Shown one piece after another: positions 36,760 through 47,399 of a DNA stretch of 64,000 bases. Under the pieces are notes generated by a model, which had not been told where the DNA came from, searched no databases, and saw only the letters and a program-made list of their open reading frames with translations. The stretch spans positions 26,972,501-27,036,500 of the forward strand of contig OX419761.1 in NCBI GenBank assembly GCA_948567375.1. Reading direction: 5' to 3'. The translations under genes were made by a program, and so were the position numbers. The stretch comes from Lunularia cruciata. Its lineage: Eukaryota; Streptophyta; Marchantiopsida; Lunulariales; Lunulariaceae. Position 1 is the first letter of the stretch, and every line of letters starts with the position of its first letter.

Positions 36760-37800
36760 CCATCATAGAGACCACAGTTGGTCCGTCATGCTCATGAGGA
36801 GCTAGGACATTTTGGAGTAAAGCATACATATAGCTTACTCCAGAGTCATTATTGGTAGCACGGTATGCAGACCAAGGTACAGCAATTTGTTGCCAGATGT
36901 ATGGTTTGTGACCGAGTTAGAGCATCATTCAATGCTCCTACGCCACAGTTACACCCATTACCTATCATGGGATTGAGTTACCGTTGGAGTTTGGACTTCA
37001 CCGGACCTTTACCGCTGACTGTGAGACATCATTGGTATGTTTTGGTGATGGTGGAGCACTTCTCCAAGTGGATTGAGTTGGTGGCACTTCCTGATAAGTC
37101 TAGTGAAGGGATAGCTTAGTTGTTCCTGGATTGAGTTCTTAGTCATTTTGGTGCACCCACTGAGGTTTTGATTGATCAGTGTACAGAGTTCTTGGGGGAG
37201 TTTCAGGTCTTGTGTGACAAGGCTTTGATTGATCATCGTACTACATCCCGAGATCACCCTGAGGCAGATGGCTTAGCAGAGAGAGTGGTTCAGACGGTGA
37301 AGAGAGGATTGTGAAAGTATGGTTTGCAGAGAGGCCACTTGGGAGATTGGGATCTCCAGTTACCTTGGTTGGCCATGGGCTATCGATTCAGCCGGTAAGC
37401 CTCCTTAGCATCCTTCTCTCCATACTTTCTACTCTATGGACGAGATCCAGATTTACCTGCAGCCATTCGTCAAGATGCTACTGTAGTTTTGGACTTGGAT
37501 GACCCCGATGTATGGATGAGCACATATTCTCAGCAGGCAGAGATCTTTCGGAGAGTGATGCCGATGGCCCTTGAGAACTTGGTGATTGCTCAGCATAGAG
37601 ATACTTTACGCTATGCTACCATTCGAGGAGGAGGTTATAGACCCTCGATCCATCGATTTCATCCAAGCGACTATGTATATCTACAGCAGACAGCACCAAC
37701 AACACTTGATGTTTCTACAGGCCGCACTATCTTGAGAGTGCGTGAGGTTTTGCCATCTAGAGTCCTTGTGTTAGAAGGACGTGATGGTGTTGTTTGAAAG
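36760..37800 (+). pseudogene. Integrase of the methyltransferase element
   Basis: Inserts the cDNA into the genome. The N-terminal HHCC zinc finger is present (VRHAHEELGHFG near 36,782, CMVCDRV near 36,897). The catalytic core keeps its three acidic positions: Asp in WSLDFTGPLP (about 36,990), Asp in VLIDQCTEF (about 37,165, with Cys in place of the usual Gly), and Glu in ADGLAERVVQ (about 37,265). The C-terminal part includes IHRFHPSDYVYLQQ and ILRVREVLPSRVLVLEG, the usual small beta-barrel (GPY/F-like) region. Stops lie at about 36,766, 36,858, 37,118, 37,132, 37,312 and 37,796. Between about 37,315 and 37,489 the best reading shifts frame and then returns. Confidence 0.88.
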
Positions 37801-38031
37801 GATCATGTGCGCAATTGTGCGCCATGCCACCTTCCAAACATTGATGGTACTATGGACCCAAGCTTGGCACTTGTACGTGCAGGCTTGAGGTGTATGTTAT
37901 GTGGCTCTTCTGGTGGAGCTGCTACTATGTTAGTGTGTGATAGCTGTTCGAGAGGATGGCATATGGCATGTATGACTCCTCCCCTCACGGTGGTTCCTCA
38001 GGGACAGTGGTTATGTCCTAGATGTACTTGA
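37801..38031 (+). pseudogene. PHD finger at the C-terminus of the integrase polyprotein
   Basis: PHD fingers are zinc-binding chromatin readers, often of the histone H3 tail. The full C4-H-C3 ligand pattern is intact: CMLC (37,891), CDSC about 12 residues later, WHMAC giving His and Cys, and CPRC (last Cys codon 38,023-38,025), with the conserved Trp in GQWLCPRC. The natural stop TGA is at 38,029-38,031. A single TGA at 37,796 separates it from integrase in the same frame, so it was most likely the last domain of the polyprotein. It occupies the place of the chromodomain in chromoviruses, which suggests it guides integration to particular chromatin. The methyl-lysine or unmodified-H3 preference cannot be judged from sequence alone. 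Confidence 0.88.
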
Positions 38032-38189
38032 CCTATAGCTAGTTCATTCTTTATATGGTATAGATTGCAGACAGGCGACTAACGATGGGGCTCCATAGCA
38101 CCCGACCTCCTGATCTTTGCCCATTAGAGGGTATACCATATACTTAGAGTAGATGGCTATCTAGAGTTAGAGGGACCTAACCGCCAGCT

Positions 38190-38200
38190 AGGGGGGCGAT
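38190..38200 (+). other. Polypurine tract of the methyltransferase element
   Basis: AGGGGGGCGAT directly precedes TGTGGCAC, the first base of block A. A purine-rich tract abutting TG is the usual plus-strand primer. It argues that the original 3' LTR began with block A, not with block B. Confidence 0.65.
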
Positions 38201-38862
38201 TGTGGCACTTTAGAGTCTATGTATGACTTATGTGTGAGTTGTGCTTCTATAGTGTATGATGTTGACAGCGATGTATGTTGTGTAGCGATGTATATACGCA
38301 TGACAACTGTCACGCCATTTGTAGTTCCGCATCTAGCTGCTCGGACACTAGAGTTCCAGTGATAGTAGTTAGAGTTATTCTAGTAGTTTCTCAGGGACTA
38401 CTTTCCGACAGTCTGATTTGGTGTTTGGGGTACTGACTTCACGGTGGGGCCCACCATCACTTTGCATCGTTCGCACCGTCGAGTGTGCCGTCAGCGGGAC
38501 CGTTAGGGTTCTAGTGCTAGCTCGAGTCCAGGGGGTATAGTTTTGAAGTGAGCTCCAGAGAGCTCACTTCTCTGATGTTGAGCCTTCGAGTTCCTGGCTA
38601 TGGTGGACAGAGGCCGGCGAGTGTCACCTGGATTCTCTATGCTTGAGTGGGTGTGGCTTGACTGTAATCAGTGCCCAGTTGTTGGCAATTTATAGAGTGA
38701 CAGATCAAGTACTGATCTGAGTTGAGTTGAGTTGAAAGTGTTAAGCAATCTGATTATTGTGGCACTTTAGAGTCTATGTATGACTTATGTGTGAGTTGTG
38801 CTTCTATAGTGTATGATGTTGACAGCGATGTATGTTGTGTAGTGATGTATATACGCATGACA
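38201..38862 (+). repeat. 3' terminal repeat with A-B-A structure
   Basis: Block A (105 bp, TGTGGCACTT...GCATGACA) occupies 38,201-38,305 and recurs at 38,758-38,862 with a single C/T difference. Block B (449 bp) lies between them at 38,308-38,756. The first A/B joint reads TGACA-AC-TGTCA, a perfect 12-bp palindrome. The integrated element starts with that TGTCA (28,856) and ends with that TGACA (38,862), with only the middle AC missing. The hairpin of block B is at 38,545-38,570. Confidence 0.85.
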
Positions 38863-40400
38863 CAGATATTACACCTATCATGGGCCCTATAGATCAGATT
38901 AAGAAAGTCTTTGACCACTTGACTATCAAGCTTTATCTTGTAGGCTTGAGAAGGTGTCAAAGTGTAGAGCATGGTGTGCTTTAGGTATTCATCCTCACTT
39001 CTAGCTTCTAGAAGGATGTATCACATCCACAAATGGTCTATGTATTCTTGGAGTGCCAATGTGAGGATTCAAGGATTTTATTACATGGTTCCTAAACGTA
39101 GCACTTAAAGTAATATTATTCATGTAGATGACCTCCCTTTACTAGAAGATCTATAAGTGGCATTTGGGATACTCTCCTCTAGTATTGCCTTTAAACCAAC
39201 CTACCTTCTTGACACAATTCTTCCTTATGTGACCTTCTTATCACATTTGAGAGCATTTAATAAGAGGATTATGGATTATTTAGTGATATCATTAGACAAG
39301 GACATTTGAGTGTGTGACAAAGGATTTGGCACATAGACAAAAATCTCTACCAGTCTTGTATAGAGAGATAGGCTTACTATCTATGAAGGAAACAATACCA
39401 ATAACATTTTTGGGAAATTGTGCTCTATCAACACCTTTACTTTCCTCCTATTTTGTGGTTATTGATAAGATAGTCTTTGGGACATACCTTACCAGATGGA
39501 GGAGTGATCTTTTTCTCTCTAGGTGTTATTGTAGCAAACAAGAGATGCAATATCTCCACAAGCATGAGAGGACTTTGCTTCCTATTGTTAGATTGAACTA
39601 GAGGCTTGGAAACTTCCTTGACGGATCAATAGTTTTAGCATACATTACATTCTCTCTTACTTAGACTCATCCATTCTTTTGCTACTAGAGCACATCTTTG
39701 CTCTTGCTTTGGCAAGGATGCATGCTCTTGGATCCTAGCTTGACTATGCATTAGGGTATTCCAACTTGCACTAGCTACTTTCTCTACAACGATGAGTTTT
39801 CATCTAGGTTTGGTTACACATCTGCATCTTCATTATTCACTTGTGATCGTGGTTCAACATTAGATGCAATAGTAGTCCATATGATATGGTGTACGTTTGT
39901 AGGATAGAGGATAACTACCCATGATACTATCAAGGATATAGTGTTTTCCATGGCATTAGAGAATGGATACCTTACTTGAAGGAAGCATTAGTATACTTTG
40001 CAAATGACACAAGTTAGCGCAGACTTGTACTTGGTCTGAGATGATCAGGTGATAGTAGTGGATATTTGGGTCCATCTTAGGTGATAGTGGTGGATATTGT
40101 GGTTATGGATCCTACATGTGATGCAATGTAGGAAGGTGTGATCACCCATCCTCTTAGATGGGCGGGGAGCGGAGTGGTAGCAAGCAAGGTCTCCAAGTAT
40201 AGTGGTATGTAATGAGGTCACCTCTTTGTTTATATGGAGCGATGGAAGTGGCATCAGACACATTGGTTAGGGAGTGCACTAGGGCGTAGCATTCTAGACT
40301 TCAAGGGTATCACTTTCACTCTCATATTTTACAGCCTTTTTTAGATATAACCTAGTATGATAGCTCTTTTTTAGATAGTGTGTGTCCATTACTGGTGAAT
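38863..40400 (+). mobile_element. LINE family 1 (copy A), segment 3 of 3
   Basis: Continues the RT interrupted at 28,855: PIDQIKKVFDHLTIKLYLVG (about 38,895-38,955) matches the IDQIRQAFDHLSTKLNLVG of the minus-strand copy at about 52,500-52,440. 39,655-39,990 is collinear with the complement of 51,370-51,760. From 39,990 the C-terminal domain appears (HFFV-like and MEV-SDT-type remnants with many stops). Similarity fades near 40,390, before the shared 3' UTR. The stretch 39,195-39,600 has a 95-codon frame I regard as a shifted LINE frame. Confidence 0.75.
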
Positions 40401-40993
40401 AAGTAATCAGGCACAATCTTATCCCCTACATGAAGTTTCTTCTATCAAGAACATAGAAGCTTGCCACACATGCTTGTTTATTGTATCTCTTAATATAGGA
40501 GCTCAAACGTTTGATCTCATTCATTCTTCCCAATTGAGTTCAAATACACACCAATGTCTCCACATCCTCTAGTTAGTAACTTGTCTTCTGTCCTATGGAC
40601 GGAGTTATCCAGGACATACGTTTGACGTGGAAACTCTTTAACAAAACACTGGTAAACCTGTAGGATGTGAAATCCTTCTTCTCCTGCTGCTACCACCACT
40701 ACTACTACTGCTCTTCCCTCATCAATTTTATCCATATGGATCCGTTTGGACACCGTTGTAATCGCTTAAGTCGAGTTAATGGTTGTTGAATCTTTGAGGG
40801 TCCTCTTCCACCTCGGCCAGGTTTATTACAGGACTACGTACTGTGCCTGGTTGCTGTGAAGAGGGAGAGAGGAAGAAACAGTGGAGTGTAAATGCACGAG
40901 CGATTGATTGGTTGGAAGGAGTTGTTGGTCTCCTCTTGCAGCAAGCAGGTAAAGAACCCATCAACACATCAACAACTGCAGAAACGAGAAGCT
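40401..40993. other. Upstream region of the sulfurtransferase gene
   Basis: Likely promoter and 5' UTR. A (TAC)n-like run at about 40,690-40,712 produces a poly-Val minus-strand frame (40,753-40,517) that I do not count as a gene. No TATA element is obvious close to the start. The reading frame of exon 1 is open back to an ATG at 40,892, so the 5' UTR may be shorter than assumed. Confidence 0.4.
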
Positions 40994-43900
40994 ATGTTTC
41001 CAAAGTTGTGGGCGTCAGTATTGGGGAGACTGTCGTCAGCTTCAGCTATGGCATCTGCGTCAGTTAACTTGGCTTCTCATACTGCCAATTGTACAATTGC
41101 ACCCACAATCCGCTCATCCGCCTCATCTCCTTCTTCCCTCAGTTTACAGCGATGGTTCACTTCGAGGGTCCAGTGTAAAGGAGTTGTGAGTTTATCTGCG
41201 AACCCACTCATAAATCCGCTTCGTATGCATATTTGTGTGGGCGTTAATGGGTTGAAAGTTGTGTTGTGAATGTTGTGTTGTGAATTACTTCTCTGGTGTA
41301 GACAGGGACGAGGATCACAGAGAGGGTATCTGCGGCTGTGGGGGTTGGAGCAACTTTTATAGCAGTGAGGAGGTCGGAAGTTCTGTGGGCTAGTCCTCTT
41401 CGGAAGCTGGGCGATATCGCGGGCTCTGCCAAGGGTCAGACTAGTACCTCCGGAGGCATTGCTATGAGTTCTACTGAAGCTGAAAGTAGTGAGCTACTAA
41501 ATTCGCCCGTTGTTTCCGTGGATTGGTTGAATCAACACCTCAATGATTCCAATGTCAAGGTACTAAATAATAACGATCAATCGTTCTGCATTCTGTACTG
41601 AATTTCTCAGCTACGAGACTTGAGTAAGTGCATATTTCTGAGAGATCACCACCAGTATGCATATGCAGAGTCAATGTTTGAGAAGTCAGGTCATCTGAAG
41701 CTGAAAATTTAGTTTCCTAGTTTCTGCCTGTGATTTGTTACAGGTCCTGGATGGATCTTGGTACATGCCCATGGATAAACGGAACCCTCTTCAAGAATAT
41801 AAGGTGATTCACGTGATACTTGTCTATTTCAGAGGGTGTTGTTTTTAGATGTACAATCTGATCGAGGTAGACTGCTTCATTTGTAACAAGTTTGGCAAAC
41901 TCCATAAGAAACACTATTCATCTTTTTTTGTGAAGTTGTCGAGTTTGGTCTGTAGAACGAGAGAGAAAGAGAGCGCAAACTGTCACAGCTTCTTCTACTT
42001 TGTCGGTTGATTTACGTGTAGGTTGAGAAAGGCAATTGCCAGTGAATATTTGATGTCTCTGAAGCCTTAGAGTGTATTTTCTTACAGGGATGCCACATCC
42101 CAAATGCACTCTTCTTTGACATCGATGGAATTATTGACCCGATTTCAGAGGTATGTGGATCTCCTCAGATACGACAGAGCAGCTCATGAAACAGATGGCC
42201 ACATGGGCCACCAAAATCTTCTACCTGCATTCAAATGCTTCATATTCTTGTCCCAGTTTAGGAGATTCCATATGATACAGTACATAGGCGGTCGCATAGA
42301 ACCAGAATGAATAATTTTTCAGAATATGTACTGGTTCCTCGGGACTCATGAGCTTTTGAATATGTACTCGGTACGAGTGATACAGGCATTGCCCACCTAT
42401 TTCGGCACCCGGTGGGCACTGATTATGTCGGGAGTACTTTCGTGCAGGCTTTACTATGACAGTCTGACTGCTTCCCTGTAGTGTTCAGTTTACTCAAATG
42501 ACTGGGGTTCTCGTAAATTACCTAAACTTGCATTTCTTCGAGCGTAATTATATTTCTCGCATTTCTTGCATTACCATACCTGCGTTCTTGCATCGCTTCT
42601 TGATTGCATATGCATGTGTCAAATCCGGTCCTAAGTCTGGATCTGCCGTTCCATGTACGGCTTCTCTTCCTATTCCTCCAATTTGTACTGGTTAACCACG
42701 TAATCTTTCCTATGTAAGTGTCTGGATGAGACACTCCCCACTCGTCCACTAACAATCCTGTGTCACTTCTATTGCTATTTAGAGACTTCTTTTTGTTCTT
42801 ACTAACATCCATTGCCTCAATGGTTCATGCTGCTTTCGAATCTCTGTCCTCTGAATGTGTGAATGCTTCTACTTAACTGCACATCTTTTCTGCTAGACTT
42901 GCTCTCAGATATTATGCTGCAATTGTAAATGCTGCACATGCTCTCTGTGATTTACTTTCCCCTTCTCAAGTATAATCTTCTCTACAGATATTTAGCAGGT
43001 AAGTTCTTCAACTTCTCAACCTACAGGTGATATCCAGGTCAATTACTCGCTTCAACTCATCTGATTGTCGCCGACTGCTGGGTTCTTTTGCTGCCATTCC
43101 GGTATAAACCATACCTGTTCGGATTTGTGATTCTAGTTACAAAGGCAGGCTGCAACTAACTGTGGCCTCCCTACCCTCTTTTTCGTTTTACTGAGCAACA
43201 CTTTCAGGAAGACCCGGGTTTGCCTTGGGACTCATGAGCAATACAGAAATTCAGGACAAGGGGTACTGGCACTTACATCCAGCTCTTTCGGCACCACGTA
43301 GGCGCTGACAAAGTCGTGGGAGTTATCGTGCAGACTTACTATGAAAGGCTGCTACTCCCTTTGGTGTTGACAGAGAGAATGCATGGGTTAAATTCAGTCC
43401 TCGTACATGCGCTCCTGTGGCGTCTTATGATTCTCCATTTTGAGAGTTATGCTGTTTTTGTCCAATACAGAACCACTAAGATGATGTAAAACAATATGCT
43501 GGTTCTGGAGGTTATAGTTGTTCGCACGAACTCTGTACTACAGATACACATGTTTTACACCATGGTATGCAGGGCATACAGACATACGTATGCTGACCTC
43601 TCTATGTCCCCTGACAGTTATTCTTGAAAATCTCTCCTATGTTACGGTCAATGTCAGAATCAGTCCGGTCAGACGCGGGTATGGACCTAGGTTGTTTACA
43701 ACGAGTTCTATATTCTATTACTCAGTATCATACAAGGAGGATTCAGGTTCAAATCGATCAAGTTACACAATGGAAACACCTCTGGAAGTCGGAGAATGGC
43801 TGCCTGTACTAGTTCGAGAATTCGGTGAGGCCTTCATTATCTTTCTTCTACTGCAGGATACATGCCTGGCACACCTTGAACTGCACGATATCTTAATCAC

Positions 43901-46262
43901 TGAACGAGATCCACTCCGCCTGGAAATAAACCAAAGATTGATGTAATCGCCCCTTTTGTACAAAGTTGCCTTCTCAGCTGTCTTAATCAACCTGAAAACC
44001 TATTTAGTACTACCGACTCCTGTTGCCCTCGGTTCGATAAAAAGATCTGGACACGGTTTTGTGTCGAGCAAATCTAGGTCGAGTTGATGACTAGGTCTTC
44101 CGGTTCCGCTAATAGTTTATCTCAAACATGCATGTGGGGTGTTCTATTTTGTAGCTCCCACATATGCTGCCCACAGCCAAGGCCTTTGCTTCTGCAGCAT
44201 CAGCTTTAGGCATCTCAAATGACGATAGCGTGATTGTTTACGATGGGAAGGGAATATTCAGCGCTGCCCGAGTGTGGTGGTAAGTACTACCTTGCTATAC
44301 TTTGTCTACCATGTACTATCTTGCGGTTCGTTTCACCTGCCACATGAACAAGGCGGAACTCGAGAAGATAGGATCATTGGATTAGTTTCTTCAGGTACTC
44401 GTACTGATGGCAAAGGATATTTTATTTCTTCTCTAAGCACGTTGAATCTTTGAATGCAAGATAAATTGATGGATCCCCCGTTCTATGAACAGGTTCTGCT
44501 CCTATTACTCAAATAACTTGATGTCAGTACCGTATGGTTCGGTCGTAGTCCAAACTTCCCAGGAAGGAACTTAGGAGTACATTCAGGAACAAAAGCCATA
44601 AATGTAAAGCAAGGCGGAAGAACAGGAGAGTAATGGACTCGACTGGTGTGCTTATAGTGCTCGTAATAAAAATCTGACCACGCACGTTTGCACGTAGGAT
44701 GTTCAGAGTTTTTGGTCACGAGAAGGTGTGGGTACTGGATGGAGGCCTGCCGAAATGGCGAGCAAGTAATTACAATGTTGAATCTACAACCTCTCCGGAT
44801 GTTCTCGAAAAGATTGAATCAGCAGTTGGCTCTGTCAAGAAGATATATAGTCAAGAACAGGTATCCACCTGCTTCTAGCTGACTGCCTGCAATGCTAGGA
44901 CTGATTCTAGACCCTCAATAGAGGACAGTTGATTGATCAGTTCGTCTCAGCCTCTAATTTGGAAAGAGGTGGAAACGAAGTCTCCGGGTCATCAAGTAAA
45001 TGACCAGTATGAGCTAGACTTACAAAGAACCCGAACGGTTGCGCGCGCAGGTACCAACCAGCACCTTCAAAGCAAAACTGCAGCAAGACTTAGTATGGTC
45101 TCTTGACCAGGTACGTACATGAGGTAGTCACCGTACTCTTTCCATGCTAGCAGACTTGCTTTATGAAAGCCCTTTCTCATGTGACGAACAAGAACTATGG
45201 AAAGCTGATGTATGCGTAATGCGTAAACCCACCATGCGTACTGACGCCTAACTGTCACCACAAGATCACCTAGTCAAGCAACTCGGCCTTCTAAGTTTGT
45301 GAAGATGGGTTTCGCTTTTAAAACAATTATCGAGATCGAACTAATCCTGACAGTTTTTTGCTGACAGGTTCAAAGCAATATAGGGAATAAGGAGTATCAG
45401 GTTGTTGATGCTCGCAGCAAGGGAAGGTGAGTTCCCTGTGCCTGTGACAAACCAATGCTGAACAGGATCTTTGAGTTTTTGTTATGAGAAAGGTGTAACT
45501 GGTGAACCAAGTAATGGGGTATAATGAAGGAAGTTGGTTCTACAGATTTGATGGAACTGCACCGGAGCCTCGGAAAGGCATTAGAGGTGGTCATGTTCCC
45601 GGGAGCATCTGCGTCCCATTTCCTGAGGTGCGTTCAATTGGATCACGTACATCTTGTGTTCTTTGGCTTCTCAATGTGTAACACCAAAATAAGGTGCAAA
45701 TGCCCAGACCTAAAAGTGCATTGTTTAGACTGTTGTACGAGGACACTAGTAAGAAGCCCTTCAAACTCCTAACTCTGTGGATCTAATTGTAGGTGTTAAC
45801 CCCTGAAGGTACACTCTTGGAACCGTCGGAGCTTGCTGCCAAATTCAGCCGCGCAGGTATTTATCTTTGCCAAATTCTAATGTGACCGCATCCTCCCTCC
45901 TTATTCAGAATTGCTAGATCAAGGTGTATGACCTAGTTGTTATCTCACCTTTTCCTCTGGCTTCCACAATCGACCTGTTCCTCACAGTTGACCGTCGGAT
46001 GTTCAGATGTATCGTTGGAATCTCCAATTGTTTCATCTTGTGGCACTGGGGTCACAGCTTGCATACTTGCGCTGGTAAGTACATGCACACCACTCGTGTC
46101 TAAGTTTCTGGGACGCCTTGAAACATGTCACGCACTCACTGACGCGTTACAATTTTCCTGCAGGCCCTTCACAGACTTGGCAAGAAAGATGTGCCTGTGT
46201 ATGATGGGTCGTGGTCTGAGTGGGGCGCGAATTCTCATACACCTGTAGAAACGACAGACTGA
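40994..46262 (+). CDS. 3-mercaptopyruvate sulfurtransferase (thiosulfate/mercaptopyruvate sulfurtransferase, two rhodanese domains), 12 exons
   Basis: Transfers sulfur from 3-mercaptopyruvate to a thiol acceptor or cyanide, in cysteine catabolism. Exons by splice signals and family alignment: 40,994-41,185; 41,302-41,559; 41,744-41,803; 42,088-42,150; 44,155-44,279; 44,698-44,860; 45,051-45,110; 45,368-45,426; 45,546-45,627; 45,793-45,856; 46,007-46,074; 46,164-46,262. These join in frame to 430 residues. The first about 130 residues are Ser/Ala/Arg-rich, as in organelle transit peptides. The N-terminal rhodanese domain starts at PVVSVDWLNQHL; later come VIVYDGKGIFSAARVWW and KVWVLDGGLPKW. 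The catalytic domain has DARSKGRFDGTAPEPRKG and the active loop SSCGTGVTAC, with the nucleophile Cys387 (codon 46,039-46,041). CGTG/CGSG loops mark mercaptopyruvate enzymes, versus CRKG in thiosulfate rhodaneses. This resembles plant STR1/STR2. The start at 40,994 is preferred, but 40,892 is an in-frame alternative adding 34 residues. It converges with the deformylase gene. Intact in every exon. Confidence 0.9.
42330..43385 (+). repeat. Diverged direct repeat inside the large intron of the sulfurtransferase gene
   Basis: Intron 4 (42,151-44,154) contains two related stretches of about 150 bp, near 42,335-42,490 and 43,220-43,375. Both run GGGACTCATGAGC, then TTTCGGCACC, then GTCG-GGGAGT, GTGCAG and TTACTATGA. 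They are not related to the TE families here. The intron is far longer than the others (about 2 kb versus 90-420 bp). Confidence 0.55.
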
Positions 46263-47399
46263 AGGACGAAGGTGATAGAGGGTTGATATCCTTCTGCTCA
46301 GAACTTTCCGTCCGGTGGACCCAAAGTTTGGCCACTTACCGTATTGCATCCGTCTGAGGAAAGGTGAGTAATTCGGAAGCGCAACTGCCTGGATCTTCCA
46401 ACGATGTCGAAAGCAAGCAAGACACTTGACCAAATGACCAGTCGTGCTCGACGAGGAGAGATTGAGTGACACCTGCTGAGGGAGGGCATACTTCTTTCTC
46501 TTCAGAAGTTGTAGGAAACTACAAGCGATGTAACTTCCACTGTATGGCATGGCATAACGGATACAATTTTTCATTTCTTTTTGCGTACACAATGCTTCTC
46601 TGTAAATCGCTCCATACCAGAGCCGAAAACCAAGTTTTGAGATTCAGTATACACCTGCTTCTACCTTCACGCGGTGAAAACGGAAGAAAAAATAGACTTC
46701 CATTTTAAATTGAGACAAGCAACACCCACAATGACTTGTCTTCATGCAGAGTGTCCCAAATTTTGGACATGTTGAACTCTTTGAACTTTCCAAAATCTTG
46801 AACAATATCAAGTGAAACGTCAAATTTTCGTGAAATTTTCTAAGTCGTTACAAAGTACCAACTCGTTTCATGAAAGCTAGTCAGTCAGCCTGTGCCTCAC
46901 ACGCTGTCGTACTCTCGGAATCTACGCCATGCTCGAAATGGTGTGGAACAGCATATCCATTCCTGAGACCCATCCTGCACACGCATATAAACTTTAAAAT
47001 AGATACTCATGGACGGACGAATCGCACACTAAATGTGGTCCTATATCGACTCTCCAGATCTCTTGCGGGACTGTAAGTCTAAGTGTCTTAAACAAAGTGC
47101 AGTAAGTTCGTGTGAAGATAAAAACTGTGCAAGAATTCGGAAAGTTAATTCTGAAAAGCTGAGTTCAGCATTTAATCTGAGGATGTAGCACGACGAGAAA
47201 CAAAACCTTGAAAAGTAACATGTGACTCGGAACCGTAAATCAATTTGATAACTTGACGGTCATTTTGAACTGAAGTAGTAGTAAATCCAAACACAAGTTA
47301 TGCGAGGTTGAAGGACGACAGCACGCTTTCATACGAGAAGGGAAAACAGATGAAACGTTTGGGAAGTTCAGTACCTATTTATGTACTTCTAACAGATCT
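46263..47399. other. Intergenic region between convergent genes
   Basis: Contains the 3' UTRs of both genes, which point at each other. Frames on the minus strand at 46,128-46,592 overlap the last sulfurtransferase exon and have no motif. No TE similarity and no RNA gene was recognised. Confidence 0.6.

Larger units (their letters stand above)
28856..38862 (+). mobile_element. Ty3/gypsy element encoding a C5-DNA methyltransferase and a PHD finger
   Basis: A 10-kb LTR retrotransposon inserted in the LINE, with CAGA at both ends (28,852-28,855 and 38,863-38,866). Order of parts: repeat block B; 1.5-kb leader; gag with two zinc knuckles; protease; C5 cytosine methyltransferase; reverse transcriptase (YIDD intact); RNase H; integrase; PHD finger; polypurine tract; blocks A-B-A. 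Gag, the methyltransferase from motif IV on, RT, RNase H, integrase and PHD share one frame, so the ancestor probably had a single polyprotein of about 2,400 codons. About 15 in-frame TAG/TGA stops and a few indels have killed it. By hand alignment the two B blocks differ at 19 of about 449 positions (17 transitions) plus one indel. The element is clearly richer in G+C than its neighbours. The domain organisation is seen directly; the biological role is inference. Confidence 0.92.

Noticed and set aside
37801-38031. The PHD finger as an exon of a neighbouring host gene
   Set aside because: It is in frame with integrase, separated by one stop, and followed within 160 bp by the polypurine tract and terminal repeat. 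There is no splice signal suggesting another gene.
40517-40753. A 78-codon minus-strand ORF with a poly-Val run
   Set aside because: The run comes from a (TAC)n-like microsatellite in the upstream region. No family motif.
46128-46592. A 154-codon minus-strand ORF
   Set aside because: It overlaps the last sulfurtransferase exon in antisense and has no recognisable domain or conserved start.
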